Shown here piece after piece: positions 28,129 to 36,117 of a stretch of DNA of 64,000 nt. This DNA comes from Luteimonas galliterrae. GTDB taxonomy: Bacteria > Pseudomonadota > Gammaproteobacteria > Xanthomonadales > Xanthomonadaceae. The notes beneath the pieces were generated by a model. That model was not told the origin of the DNA, did not search any database, and saw only the letters and a program-made list of their open reading frames with translations. The DNA is taken from contig NZ_JAMBEP010000001.1 in assembly GCF_023374055.1 (NCBI RefSeq), positions 2,046,001 to 2,110,000 on the forward strand, in the 5' to 3' direction. Every line of letters begins with the position of its first letter. Position 1 is the first letter of the stretch. A program made the translations under genes and the position numbers.

Positions 28129-29544
28129 CTAGCCGCGATCACTATCGTCACCGGCTCGTTGAATTCGGGTGAAACGGCGTACGCCGTAGTACGTGCCCAG
28201 CAGCAGTATCGTTTCGGCGGCGACGGTGGCCCACGCTGCGCCCAGGTCGCCGTAGGCGGGGATCACCAAGGCATTGCCGGCGACAGCGGCAACGGTAGCG
28301 AACGCCATCGCATACACGCGGAAGCGCATGTGGTTCTCGGTCAGCAGCGCCGAACCCATCGACGTGGAGAGGAAGCGGATCGGCGGACAGAACGCCAGCA
28401 CCATCAGGATCGCCACCACGCGCTGATAGCGTTCGCCGAACACGAGCGGGACCAGCCAGGGACCGAGCAGCACCAGCGCCGCGCTCACCGCCAACCCCAG
28501 CAGGAACATGGCGACGTTGCCCTTGCGGTATACCAGCTGGAACTTCGGCTTGTCGTGCGCGGCCCATCGGTGCAGTTTGCCCTGCAGGAACTTCTGGTAG
28601 ATCGTGGCGGGTATGAGGTAGATCGCGGTCATCACCGCCAATGCGATCGCATACATGCCGGCATGGCTATCGCCCTGCAGGTATTTGAGAAGGATCGTGC
28701 TGATCTGGAAAAAAACCGGATACAGCGCCGCATACACGCCGTAGGCCCATGCTTCTGACCATACCGCGCCCATGCCGGGGCTTGCGGCGGCCGGCGCTTC
28801 CGATTCGCTTCGCGGCCCATAGCCGACCAGCGAAATCTCGCCGCTGAACATCGCCCGCATCTGCGGTATCGCGGACAACGCGACCAGCAGCGAAATCGCC
28901 CCGTAACAGAGCGCGACGAGTTCCCCCGACGGCCGCGGCACCACCAGCAACGCGATCGCCGCCAACAGGCGGCTGCCGGGGATCACCATCTGGTTCAACG
29001 CCATCCGCCCGAAACGGTTTTCCAGGCGGTATTTGTTGCTGACCAGGTTGACGGCGAGAACGCTCAACACCACCGGCACGAGCACCAGCAGGCTGAAGCG
29101 CGTGCCGTCGTGCGGCGCGCCCGTCAGCGCCCATGCGACGACGACGGCCAACGCCGCCAGCGTCGTGGCCAGGATGAAAGCCATCGACGGCTTCAGCCAA
29201 CGCCGCGCCTGCCATCCCTCGACGCCGTAGACCTTCAGGTGGAATTGGGTCAGTCCGAAGCCGGCCAGCGGCGCGATCATCGTGACCGTGGCCAACGACG
29301 ATGCGAACAAACCATAGGCATTGGGCCCCATCTGGCGCGCGAGCAGCGCCTGGGTAAGGAATACCATCAGCGCGCCGACGGCCGTGGCGACGCCCAGCAT
29401 CGAAACGGTCATCGCCGCACGGCGCCATGCGGTCATGCTCACGGGCACCGTCACGCACAGGCCTTTTCGATGCGCGCGCTTCGCCGGAATCCCGGTTGCG
29501 GGTTGGAAGGCGGAATGACCATGCATCACGTTGTTGCCGGACAA
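28129..29544 (-). CDS. Wzx-like polysaccharide flippase
   Basis: Polysaccharide transporter of the MATE-like superfamily; it would flip the undecaprenyl-linked repeat unit across the inner membrane. The open frame of 471 codons begins with a TTG; the internal ATG at 29436 (MTAWRRAAMTVSML) is a likely true start because the first membrane helix follows at once and the upstream 36 residues are low in hydrophobicity. About 12-14 helices are visible, e.g. VATAVGALMVFLTQALLARQ and ALAVMTAIYLIPATIYQKFL. Its end lies 52 bp before the assumed polymerase start. Confidence 0.88.
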   Translation of the reverse strand: MSGNNVMHGHSAFQPATGIPAKRAHRKGLCVTVPVSMTAWRRAAMTVSMLGVATAVGALMVFLTQALLARQMGPNAYGLFASSLATVTMIAPLAGFGLTQFHLKVYGVEGWQARRWLKPSMAFILATTLAALAVVVAWALTGAPHDGTRFSLLVLVPVVLSVLAVNLVSNKYRLENRFGRMALNQMVIPGSRLLAAIALLVVPRPSGELVALCYGAISLLVALSAIPQMRAMFSGEISLVGYGPRSESEAPAAASPGMGAVWSEAWAYGVYAALYPVFFQISTILLKYLQGDSHAGMYAIALAVMTAIYLIPATIYQKFLQGKLHRWAAHDKPKFQLVYRKGNVAMFLLGLAVSAALVLLGPWLVPLVFGERYQRVVAILMVLAFCPPIRFLSTSMGSALLTENHMRFRVYAMAFATVAAVAGNALVIPAYGDLGAAWATVAAETILLLGTYYGVRRFTRIQRAGDDSDRG

Positions 29545-29708
29545 TCGGCTGACGTTAATCGCGACTGCCTGATTCCAATGTGACGGACCGCTGGCGCGAT
29601 TCCCGAACCGTTAATCCTGATGCTTGTATTGGCCGTTCCGCCGAACTGCGCATGGCGCCTGGGCGGCGATCGCGAAGCCGCCCCGGCGATGCGGGGCGGC
29701 GCGCGGAG

Positions 29709-30944
29709 TCAGCGGTAGTAGTTGGTCGTGATCCGGATGTCGGAAACTGCGCCCTGGATCAGGATGTCGCGTTCGATCGCCGGGCTCCAGCCCGACATCT
29801 CGAACGGCGTTCTGGTGACCGTGCCGAGCCGGTTGTAGTTGCCGTACGAGGTGTTCTGGCTGATCTGGCAGTTCTTGGTTCCGTCCTGGATGAAGATGCC
29901 CGTCGCCGAATTGTTGCGGATGGTGCTCTGGACGATGTAAGTCGCCGTCGCGTTGCGCGTGACGATGCCGCAACTGCCGTTGTTCTCCACGATGCAGTTG
30001 CGGATGGTCACGCCCTGCGAGCCCTTGTAGAGCAGCATGCCGTACCTGGCGTTGCCGCGGACCAGGCAGTTCTCGAACAGCACCTTGTACGAGGTGTTGC
30101 CGTTCTCCGGCTCGATGTCGATGCCGCACTGGGGCGTGGCGCCGTTGCTGTTGCTGAATTCCGAGTCGTAGACCTTGAGGTCGTTCACGTAGCCGATCGA
30201 CATGGCCTGCCGCCGGTTGCCGGTGCTGACGATGTTGGCCACGAAAACGTTCGAAGAGCGCTGCGCGGGCGCTTGCCACATGTCCGCGCCGGCGACGACC
30301 AAGCCGTCTCCCCAGCATTTGGAGATGTGCGTGTCGCGGATCGTGACGTTGCTGGACCCGCGAACGAAGATGCCGTGGCCCCACTCGCCGGTGGTGCCGT
30401 TGTGTCCGCTGCGTTCGCCGATGATCTGGCCGCCAGAGATCTCGACGTCCCGCACCTTGTTCACGTACAGGATGTTGTACCTTTCCGCGCTGTTCGGCTT
30501 GGCGACGATTTTGGCGTCCTGCGCCAGCTTCAGATGCATGTAGCTGCGCAGCTTCACGGAAGTCACCGCGTCGATCCGGTACGTGCCGGCCGGAACCTCG
30601 ACCGTGCCGCCCGCCGACGGCAACGAATTGATCGCCGCCTGGAACGCTGCGGTGTCGTCGGCGACGCCATTGCCGACTGCGCCGTAGTTGCGCACGTTGC
30701 GCACCGTGCTGCCGCGCTGGCGGGAGGGAAGCGTGTAGCTGGAGGCCGTCGCTGCCGAGCCCGCAGCGGCCAGGGCCGGTCCTGCGATGCCGATCAGCGC
30801 GGCCGGCAGCGCGATCGCGAACGATTGGCGCAGGAAATCGCGGCGGCCGATGCCTGCCCCGGATATCGCTTGCGCAAGATCGCTTTTCTTATTGTTCTTA
30901 TTCGGATCATTTTCCAGGGCGTGGATATCGTCGAACAGCCGCAA
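29709..30944 (-). CDS. Tat-exported right-handed beta-helix protein 1 (pectate-lyase-like)
   Basis: A 411-residue protein starting at a TTG at 30944 with a strong AAGGAG 7 nt upstream. The N-terminal region bears a twin-arginine signal, GRRDFLRQSFAIALPAAL, so it should be exported folded. The mature part has the Pectate_lyase_3 opening motif GNGVADDTAAFQAAINSLP, a support strand VEVPAGTYRID and many helical coil rungs (VEISGGQIIGER, VTIRDTHISKCWGDGL, VTIRNCIVENNG). Enzymes of this fold act as lyases, epimerases or hydrolases on polysaccharide; catalytic residues cannot be assigned here. It is paralogous to the next upstream gene. Confidence 0.85.
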   Translation of the reverse strand: MRLFDDIHALENDPNKNNKKSDLAQAISGAGIGRRDFLRQSFAIALPAALIGIAGPALAAAGSAATASSYTLPSRQRGSTVRNVRNYGAVGNGVADDTAAFQAAINSLPSAGGTVEVPAGTYRIDAVTSVKLRSYMHLKLAQDAKIVAKPNSAERYNILYVNKVRDVEISGGQIIGERSGHNGTTGEWGHGIFVRGSSNVTIRDTHISKCWGDGLVVAGADMWQAPAQRSSNVFVANIVSTGNRRQAMSIGYVNDLKVYDSEFSNSNGATPQCGIDIEPENGNTSYKVLFENCLVRGNARYGMLLYKGSQGVTIRNCIVENNGSCGIVTRNATATYIVQSTIRNNSATGIFIQDGTKNCQISQNTSYGNYNRLGTVTRTPFEMSGWSPAIERDILIQGAVSDIRITTNYYR

Positions 30945-31217
30945 TTTTTGTCTCCTTCATCAGTTCGTCACTTTTTTAAACCTACCGCATCCTGTCCGCT
31001 CGGACCACCTCAGCTGCGCGCATTTGTGATATCCGAATCAATTTTTCGATAAACCGTTCATCGCGCGCCCCTATTCAAGTTCATGACTACGCAGCGGATC
31101 GAAAAACGCGTCCGCGTATTCAGTTGCAGATGAATCTATGCAAGAGACGGATTCAGGAAGCTTCAGACGGGCATTACGACGGAAAGATCACGTCGATGCG
31201 GAACGCGCTTCGCGCCG

Positions 31218-32312
31218 TTATTCGAACTGATTGTTCGATTCGATGCGCACAGCGACGCTGTCGTCGGCCGTGCGTATCTGCTGTTTGCCGCCCTGCAGAT
31301 TGCCGACGAACCGGTTGCCCGCGATGCGGACGTTGCGCGAGCCGGCGCGCAGCGAGACGCCTCTGGACCCGTTGTTCCGGATCTGGTTGTCGACGATGAC
31401 GCAGTCGATCGCGGCGAGCCCCAGGATGCCGTCTCCGCGATTGCGTTCGATGGTGCATTTCCTGATCGTCACTTCGGCGGCGCGCTTGTAGAGTTGGATG
31501 CCGGGCCCGCGGTTGCCGCGCACCAGGCAATTCTCGATCAGGATGTCGCGCGCGACATCGGTATCGGGCTCGATATCGATGCCGGCGGCGGGCGGCGTGC
31601 CGCCGGTGCCGCTGAATTCGCTGTCGCGCACGACAGCGCCGCGATAACTGCCTAAGGTCAATCCTTGGCGCCTATTCCCGGTGCAGACAACATCGGCGAT
31701 CAGCAGATCGCGGCCGGGCGTGGACGACCCGCCCTTGAAGATGACGCCGCCGGCGGAAATGCCGTCGCCCCAGCAGCGGGAGATGTGGATATCGCGGATA
31801 GTGACGGCAGTGCAGCCGCGGACCCTGATGCCGTGGCCCCACTCCCCACCCGTGCCCAAATGGGAATCGCGATCGCCGACGATGCGCCCCCCGGAAATCT
31901 CCACGTTCTCCACCTGCAGCGCCAGCAGCACATATGCGCGCGTCGCGGCATTGGGCTTGGCCACGAGCTTGGCCGCATCGTCCATCGACAGGTGCATCCG
32001 GCTGCGCAGCTTGACGCTGCGCGTCGGGTCGATCAGATAGGCGCCTGCCGGCACGTATACGGTGCCGCCATCCTTCGGCAGGGCATCGATGGCGGCCTGG
32101 AACGAGGCGGTATCGTCGCTGACGCCATCGCCCTTGGCGCCGTGGTCGCGCACATCTATCCGCGCATTGCCGCGCACTCTGGGCGCAGCGGCGACGCGGG
32201 CGATGGCGGGCAGCGCGCCGCAGACCGCAGCGAACGCGGCCAGGCTCAGCAGCCCGCCCATGAAATCCCTGCGCGAGCCCAGGCTCGCGCCTTCATCGCC
32301 GGGGCGCTTCAT
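31218..32312 (-). CDS. Tat-exported right-handed beta-helix protein 2 (pectate-lyase-like)
   Basis: A 364-residue protein, paralogue of the neighbour. It starts at the ATG at 32312, which overlaps the stop of the asparagine-synthase-like gene (ATGA), so translation is coupled. Tat motif SRRDFMGGLLSLAAF near residue 13. It shares GDGVSDDTASFQAAIDALP, VYVPAGAYLIDP, EWGHGIRVRGCTAVTIRD and GDGISAGG with its neighbour. The two are about a third to half alike by eye. The 273 bp gap to the second beta-helix gene is AT-rich and may carry a promoter. A long open frame running upstream through the neighbouring genes in this frame is not coding. Confidence 0.85.
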   Translation of the reverse strand: MKRPGDEGASLGSRRDFMGGLLSLAAFAAVCGALPAIARVAAAPRVRGNARIDVRDHGAKGDGVSDDTASFQAAIDALPKDGGTVYVPAGAYLIDPTRSVKLRSRMHLSMDDAAKLVAKPNAATRAYVLLALQVENVEISGGRIVGDRDSHLGTGGEWGHGIRVRGCTAVTIRDIHISRCWGDGISAGGVIFKGGSSTPGRDLLIADVVCTGNRRQGLTLGSYRGAVVRDSEFSGTGGTPPAAGIDIEPDTDVARDILIENCLVRGNRGPGIQLYKRAAEVTIRKCTIERNRGDGILGLAAIDCVIVDNQIRNNGSRGVSLRAGSRNVRIAGNRFVGNLQGGKQQIRTADDSVAVRIESNNQFE

Positions 32313-33724
32313 GGCGCGGCAGCCGTCGAAGCGCCGTCGCGGCTGCGGCAGACCACCCACGGCAGGACGACGGCCAACAAGTAGAACTTCGAAGCGTGGT
32401 ACTTGTTGTCCAGGCGGCGGCGATTCCTGTCCAACCAGGGCGTGGCTCCCGGCAGCAGATCGGCGGCCTGTTGCGCATAGCTGCGCACCTGGTCGAAGCG
32501 CTGCGCGGCCAGGCCGCGCAGGTCGAAACGAAAGCTGCCCTTGTTGCGCACGTAGGGAAGATCGCCGAAGCGCGTGGCGATGTGCTTGCGGATCAGCATC
32601 TTGTTGACACGCGTTTCCGGATCCACTTTCTGGTCCCGCGGCACTTGGTGATGCACCCAATCGCGCAATGCGCGATCGCAGAAGGGATAAGCGGCGTGCA
32701 GCGACAGGGCATGGGCGGCATACAGGCCCTTGGCGAAAGCGCCCGCGGAGCCCGCGATCGACATCGACATGTCGCGCCATTCCCAGGCGCTGGTCGCCGA
32801 ATCGATTTCGGCGGTGAACAGCGCCAGGCGCGCGCGCGACAGGCTCGCCATGTCGCGGCCGAACAGACTGTCGACTTCGCTGTCGGTGAAGCGCGAGCCG
32901 GGGAAGACGCGCTCGATCGGATTCATCTGCAAAGTCCCCAGCGCGAAGCACAACTCGAAGCTGCGGTCGATCAGCGGAAGCTCCGCGACGCGATCGGGCA
33001 ACCGCATCTGCCGCGCCAGCCGCGCCAGCAACCGCTGCTGCCGGCTCACCGGCGTGCCGAAGTAGCTGTCGGCGCCGAGACCGTCGATGACGCCGTCGCC
33101 GCCCTGCGCGGCGATCTCGGTCGCCAGGTCCATGTACGACAGCAGCGCGAAGTCGGCAGTGAGCAGCGGCATGCGGTGCACGGCCGCCAGATAACGGTCG
33201 TAGGCGCGGCCCGGATCGCAGACCAGCGCTTCGTGCCGCAGCCCGAGCTTGCGGGCGACGAAGGCCGCCGATTCCAGCTCGTTCTCCTCGCGGCCGCCTA
33301 GGTAGGTGACGCAGGTGGCGTCCGGGCGAGCGTCGGCGATCGCGATCGCCAGCGTGGTCGAATCCTTGCCGCCGCTTTGCAGCAGCCATGGCGCCCGCGC
33401 TTCCGCGCACGAGTTCGTTACCGCTTCGCACAACAAGCGATGGTAGACGCCGACCCAATCCTGGTCCTGGCTGGCGGTTTCCGGAACCTCGCCCGCGTTG
33501 CGGAATTTGAAGCGGAATTCCGGCGCGGTATGCATGTCGTGCTGCGGGCAGAAGCCGAACGTCACCAGCTTCACGCCTTGCAGTATCGAATGCGGCGGGT
33601 AAACGAACGCGTTGCGCAACAGGTCGGCCACCGACACGGGGTCGACCTGGCCTGGCCCGGCGGCGCCGGGCGCAAGCCCGGAAAAATCGGGCTTGCCGTA
33701 GTACGGGGACATGGTGATCTGCAT
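32309..33724 (-). CDS. Asparagine-synthase-like PP-loop protein lacking the glutaminase domain
   Basis: A 471-residue protein. The N-terminal 60 residues match the linker region of class B asparagine synthetases (DPVSVADLLRNAFVYPPHSI), but the N-terminal Cys-nucleophile glutaminase domain is absent. The synthase domain carries the PP-loop LLQSGGKDSTTLAIA at residues 115-129; Lys replaces the usual Leu of SGGLDS. Later motifs DGLGADSYFG near residue 206 and YPFCDRALRDW near residue 356 (normally YPFLDxxL) fit the family. In polysaccharide and lasso-peptide loci such proteins catalyse amide or ester bond formation by adenylation. Here it could modify a sugar carboxylate with ammonia or an amine; this is inference. 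Confidence 0.82.
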   Translation of the reverse strand: MQITMSPYYGKPDFSGLAPGAAGPGQVDPVSVADLLRNAFVYPPHSILQGVKLVTFGFCPQHDMHTAPEFRFKFRNAGEVPETASQDQDWVGVYHRLLCEAVTNSCAEARAPWLLQSGGKDSTTLAIAIADARPDATCVTYLGGREENELESAAFVARKLGLRHEALVCDPGRAYDRYLAAVHRMPLLTADFALLSYMDLATEIAAQGGDGVIDGLGADSYFGTPVSRQQRLLARLARQMRLPDRVAELPLIDRSFELCFALGTLQMNPIERVFPGSRFTDSEVDSLFGRDMASLSRARLALFTAEIDSATSAWEWRDMSMSIAGSAGAFAKGLYAAHALSLHAAYPFCDRALRDWVHHQVPRDQKVDPETRVNKMLIRKHIATRFGDLPYVRNKGSFRFDLRGLAAQRFDQVRSYAQQAADLLPGATPWLDRNRRRLDNKYHASKFYLLAVVLPWVVCRSRDGASTAAAP

Positions 33725-33763
33725 GCGGTGCCTTAGGGCCTGTAAGCGTTGTCGGGATAAGCC

Positions 33764-36019
33764 CTAGTGCGTCGGCGAGGGATTGCGCGCCGGCAGGTAC
33801 TCGTAATAGCTGTAGGCGTATTGGCCGGCGCCGCGCTTCTGGACGCCATTGAAGATCGCGCCCTTCACCTGCACGCCGTTCTGCTCGAGCCGCTGCTTGG
33901 CCAGCGCGATCTCGCGCTGCTGGTTGAGGCCCCAGCGCACCACCATCAGGCAGGTGCCGACCTGATGGCCGATCACGGCCGCATCGGTGACCGCCAGCAC
34001 CGGCGGCGTATCGATCACCACGATGTCGTAGCACGGCGCCAGCTTGTGCAGCAGCGTGGCGAAGTTGGCGTTCATCAGCAGCTCGGAAGGATTGGGCGGC
34101 ACGGCGCCGCGCGAAATGAACGCCAGGCTGTCGGTGCCGGACACGCGGCGCAACGCTTCGTCCAATCCGATGCGTCCGGAGATGAGTTCGGACAGGCCGC
34201 CTTCGGCCTTGACGCCGATGGCGTCGTGCAGCGTGCCTCGGCGCATGTCCGCATCGATCAGCAGCACGCGCTGGCCGGCTTGGGCGATCGTCACCGCCAG
34301 GTTGGCGCAAACGAAGGTCTTGCCCACGCCCGGGCTCGGCGCGGCGATCATCAGAAGGTTGTTCCTGGTTTCCAACCGCGCGAAATGCAGGCTGGTGCGC
34401 AAGGTGCGCAGGGCTTCCATGGCCAGGTCGGTCGGCGCGCTCAGCGCCAGCAGGCGCTGGCGGCCTTCGCGGCGGAAATGGCGCGGATGCACGGCCAGTT
34501 CGCGTCCCTTTTCGCTGAACGGAATCGATGCGTATACCGGCAAGCCCAGCAACTCGATGTCGACCGGATCTTCGACGCCGCGCTTGAACATCTGCCGCAA
34601 CAGCACGATCGCGACCATCAGCAAGGCGCCGAGCGCCGTGCCGCCGGCGATGACGGGTATCGGCTTCGGCCACGCCGGACTGCCCAAGTTGACCGCTGAC
34701 GGATCGATCACGCGCGCATTGCCGACGGCGCTGGCGCGCGCGATGTTGAGCTGCTGCGCCTGGTCGAGCAGGTTGGCATAGGTCTGGTTGGTGACCTCCA
34801 CGTCGCGGCTGAGCCGGAACAAGCCCTCCTGCGTATCGGGCAATTGCCGGATGCGCCCCTGCAATGCGCCTTTTTCGCTCTGGAACTGGCCGATCTGCTG
34901 CTGCAGCGCCTTGTAGGCCGGATGCTGCGGCGTGTAGCGGCTGGCGAGTTCGGTCATCTGCATGCGCAGCTGCTGGATGCCGGTATCCAGCGCGATGGTC
35001 TGGTCGAGGAGCGCCTTGTTCTGCAGGCCCACATCCATCGTCTGGGTGCGGGACTGGAAATTCTTCAGCGCCGCCTGGGCCTTCGCCAGTTCGCGGCGCA
35101 CGTTCGGCAGCTGCTCGGTGACGAAGGTCAGCCGCTTGGCCGCTTCGGCGGAATTGCGCGCCACGTTCTGGCGCACGTAGGCCTGGGTGACCTGGTCCAG
35201 CACTTCGCGGGCCAGCACCGGGTCGGTGTTGGCGTAGCTCAGCGCGATGACGCCCGAGCTCCTGCCCTGTTCGGTCGCGCTGATTTCCTTCCTCAGCGTA
35301 TCCATGATCGCGATCGTGTTCATGCGCTTGATCTCGAAGCGCATGCCGGGATTGGCTTCCAGCGTCCGCACGAGCAACTTGACGCCCTGCGCGGCGACGA
35401 CTTCGCCCACCCGTCCTTTGGCGAGCAGATTGCCGTTGCCGTCCGACAGCGTGTATTGGCCGCGTTCGCGCGCGGTCAGTTGCAGCGGCACGTCGACCAG
35501 GTTGGCGGGCACTTCGAATTGCGCGATATCGAGCCGTTCCCCGCCCCAGCCGTAGCGGTTCAGGCCCAACCACGGCTCGGACAGCGTTCCGGGCTGCAAC
35601 TTCTGGAACTGCCGCGCGACGATGTCGCCGACCAGCGGGAAACGCAACGGCTGGACTTCGATATCCAGGCGCAGGTTCCGCAACGCCTCGCCGAGCACGC
35701 GGCGCGACGTCAGCAGCTGGATTTCCGTCGTCGCGGGGGCCTCTTCGGCCATCGGCGGCTGCATGCCGGCGCGCGCGCTCAAGCCGGGAAAAGTGGGCAG
35801 ACGGCTCTCGACCTGCACCACCGCATTGGCCTCGTATTTCGGCGTCGCCAGCAGCACGTACGCCACGCTGGCGAGCAGGAACAATGCCGTTCCGAACAGG
35901 ATCAGCCGCTTGTTCTCGCCCAGCGTGGTCACCAGCGACGGAAGATCGATATCGTCTTCGCGCATCGCTTGCGGCGCCTGCGGCGGCGGTTCCATTCTCG
36001 TGATCAGGGGGCTAGACAT
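33764..36019 (-). CDS. Polysaccharide co-polymerase with tyrosine autokinase (Wzc/GumC-like)
   Basis: A 751-residue inner-membrane protein that controls chain length and export. The N-terminal Wzz domain follows a first helix (ILFGTALFLLASVAYVLLA, residues 39-57), with coiled-coil periplasmic segments at residues 275-400 and a second helix near 450-470 (PVIAGGTALGALLMVAIVLL). The cytoplasmic kinase has Walker A SPGVGKTFVCANLA, Walker A' VLLIDADMRRG and Walker B IVVIDTPP. The C-terminus is Tyr-rich (YAYSYYEYLPA), the autophosphorylated cluster. Second gene of the minus-strand cluster, 98 bp after the initiating transferase. Confidence 0.95.
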   Translation of the reverse strand: MSSPLITRMEPPPQAPQAMREDDIDLPSLVTTLGENKRLILFGTALFLLASVAYVLLATPKYEANAVVQVESRLPTFPGLSARAGMQPPMAEEAPATTEIQLLTSRRVLGEALRNLRLDIEVQPLRFPLVGDIVARQFQKLQPGTLSEPWLGLNRYGWGGERLDIAQFEVPANLVDVPLQLTARERGQYTLSDGNGNLLAKGRVGEVVAAQGVKLLVRTLEANPGMRFEIKRMNTIAIMDTLRKEISATEQGRSSGVIALSYANTDPVLAREVLDQVTQAYVRQNVARNSAEAAKRLTFVTEQLPNVRRELAKAQAALKNFQSRTQTMDVGLQNKALLDQTIALDTGIQQLRMQMTELASRYTPQHPAYKALQQQIGQFQSEKGALQGRIRQLPDTQEGLFRLSRDVEVTNQTYANLLDQAQQLNIARASAVGNARVIDPSAVNLGSPAWPKPIPVIAGGTALGALLMVAIVLLRQMFKRGVEDPVDIELLGLPVYASIPFSEKGRELAVHPRHFRREGRQRLLALSAPTDLAMEALRTLRTSLHFARLETRNNLLMIAAPSPGVGKTFVCANLAVTIAQAGQRVLLIDADMRRGTLHDAIGVKAEGGLSELISGRIGLDEALRRVSGTDSLAFISRGAVPPNPSELLMNANFATLLHKLAPCYDIVVIDTPPVLAVTDAAVIGHQVGTCLMVVRWGLNQQREIALAKQRLEQNGVQVKGAIFNGVQKRGAGQYAYSYYEYLPARNPSPTH

Positions 36020-36117
36020 GTTTCTTCACCGATGGGAGTAGAGAGGAGCCGGCGTTACGCCAGCGATCGCGCGCGCTCGTCTTCGGCCGCATCCGGGAAC
36101 GGCGGCGGCCTGGGACG

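Noticed and set aside
31218-35573. A single 1451-codon open frame on the minus strand through three genes
   Set aside because: Only its last 364 codons (31218-32312) encode a real protein. The rest runs out of frame through the asparagine-synthase-like and Wzc genes, has Arg/Gly/Ala-rich sequence without folds, and results from scarce stop codons in high-GC DNA.
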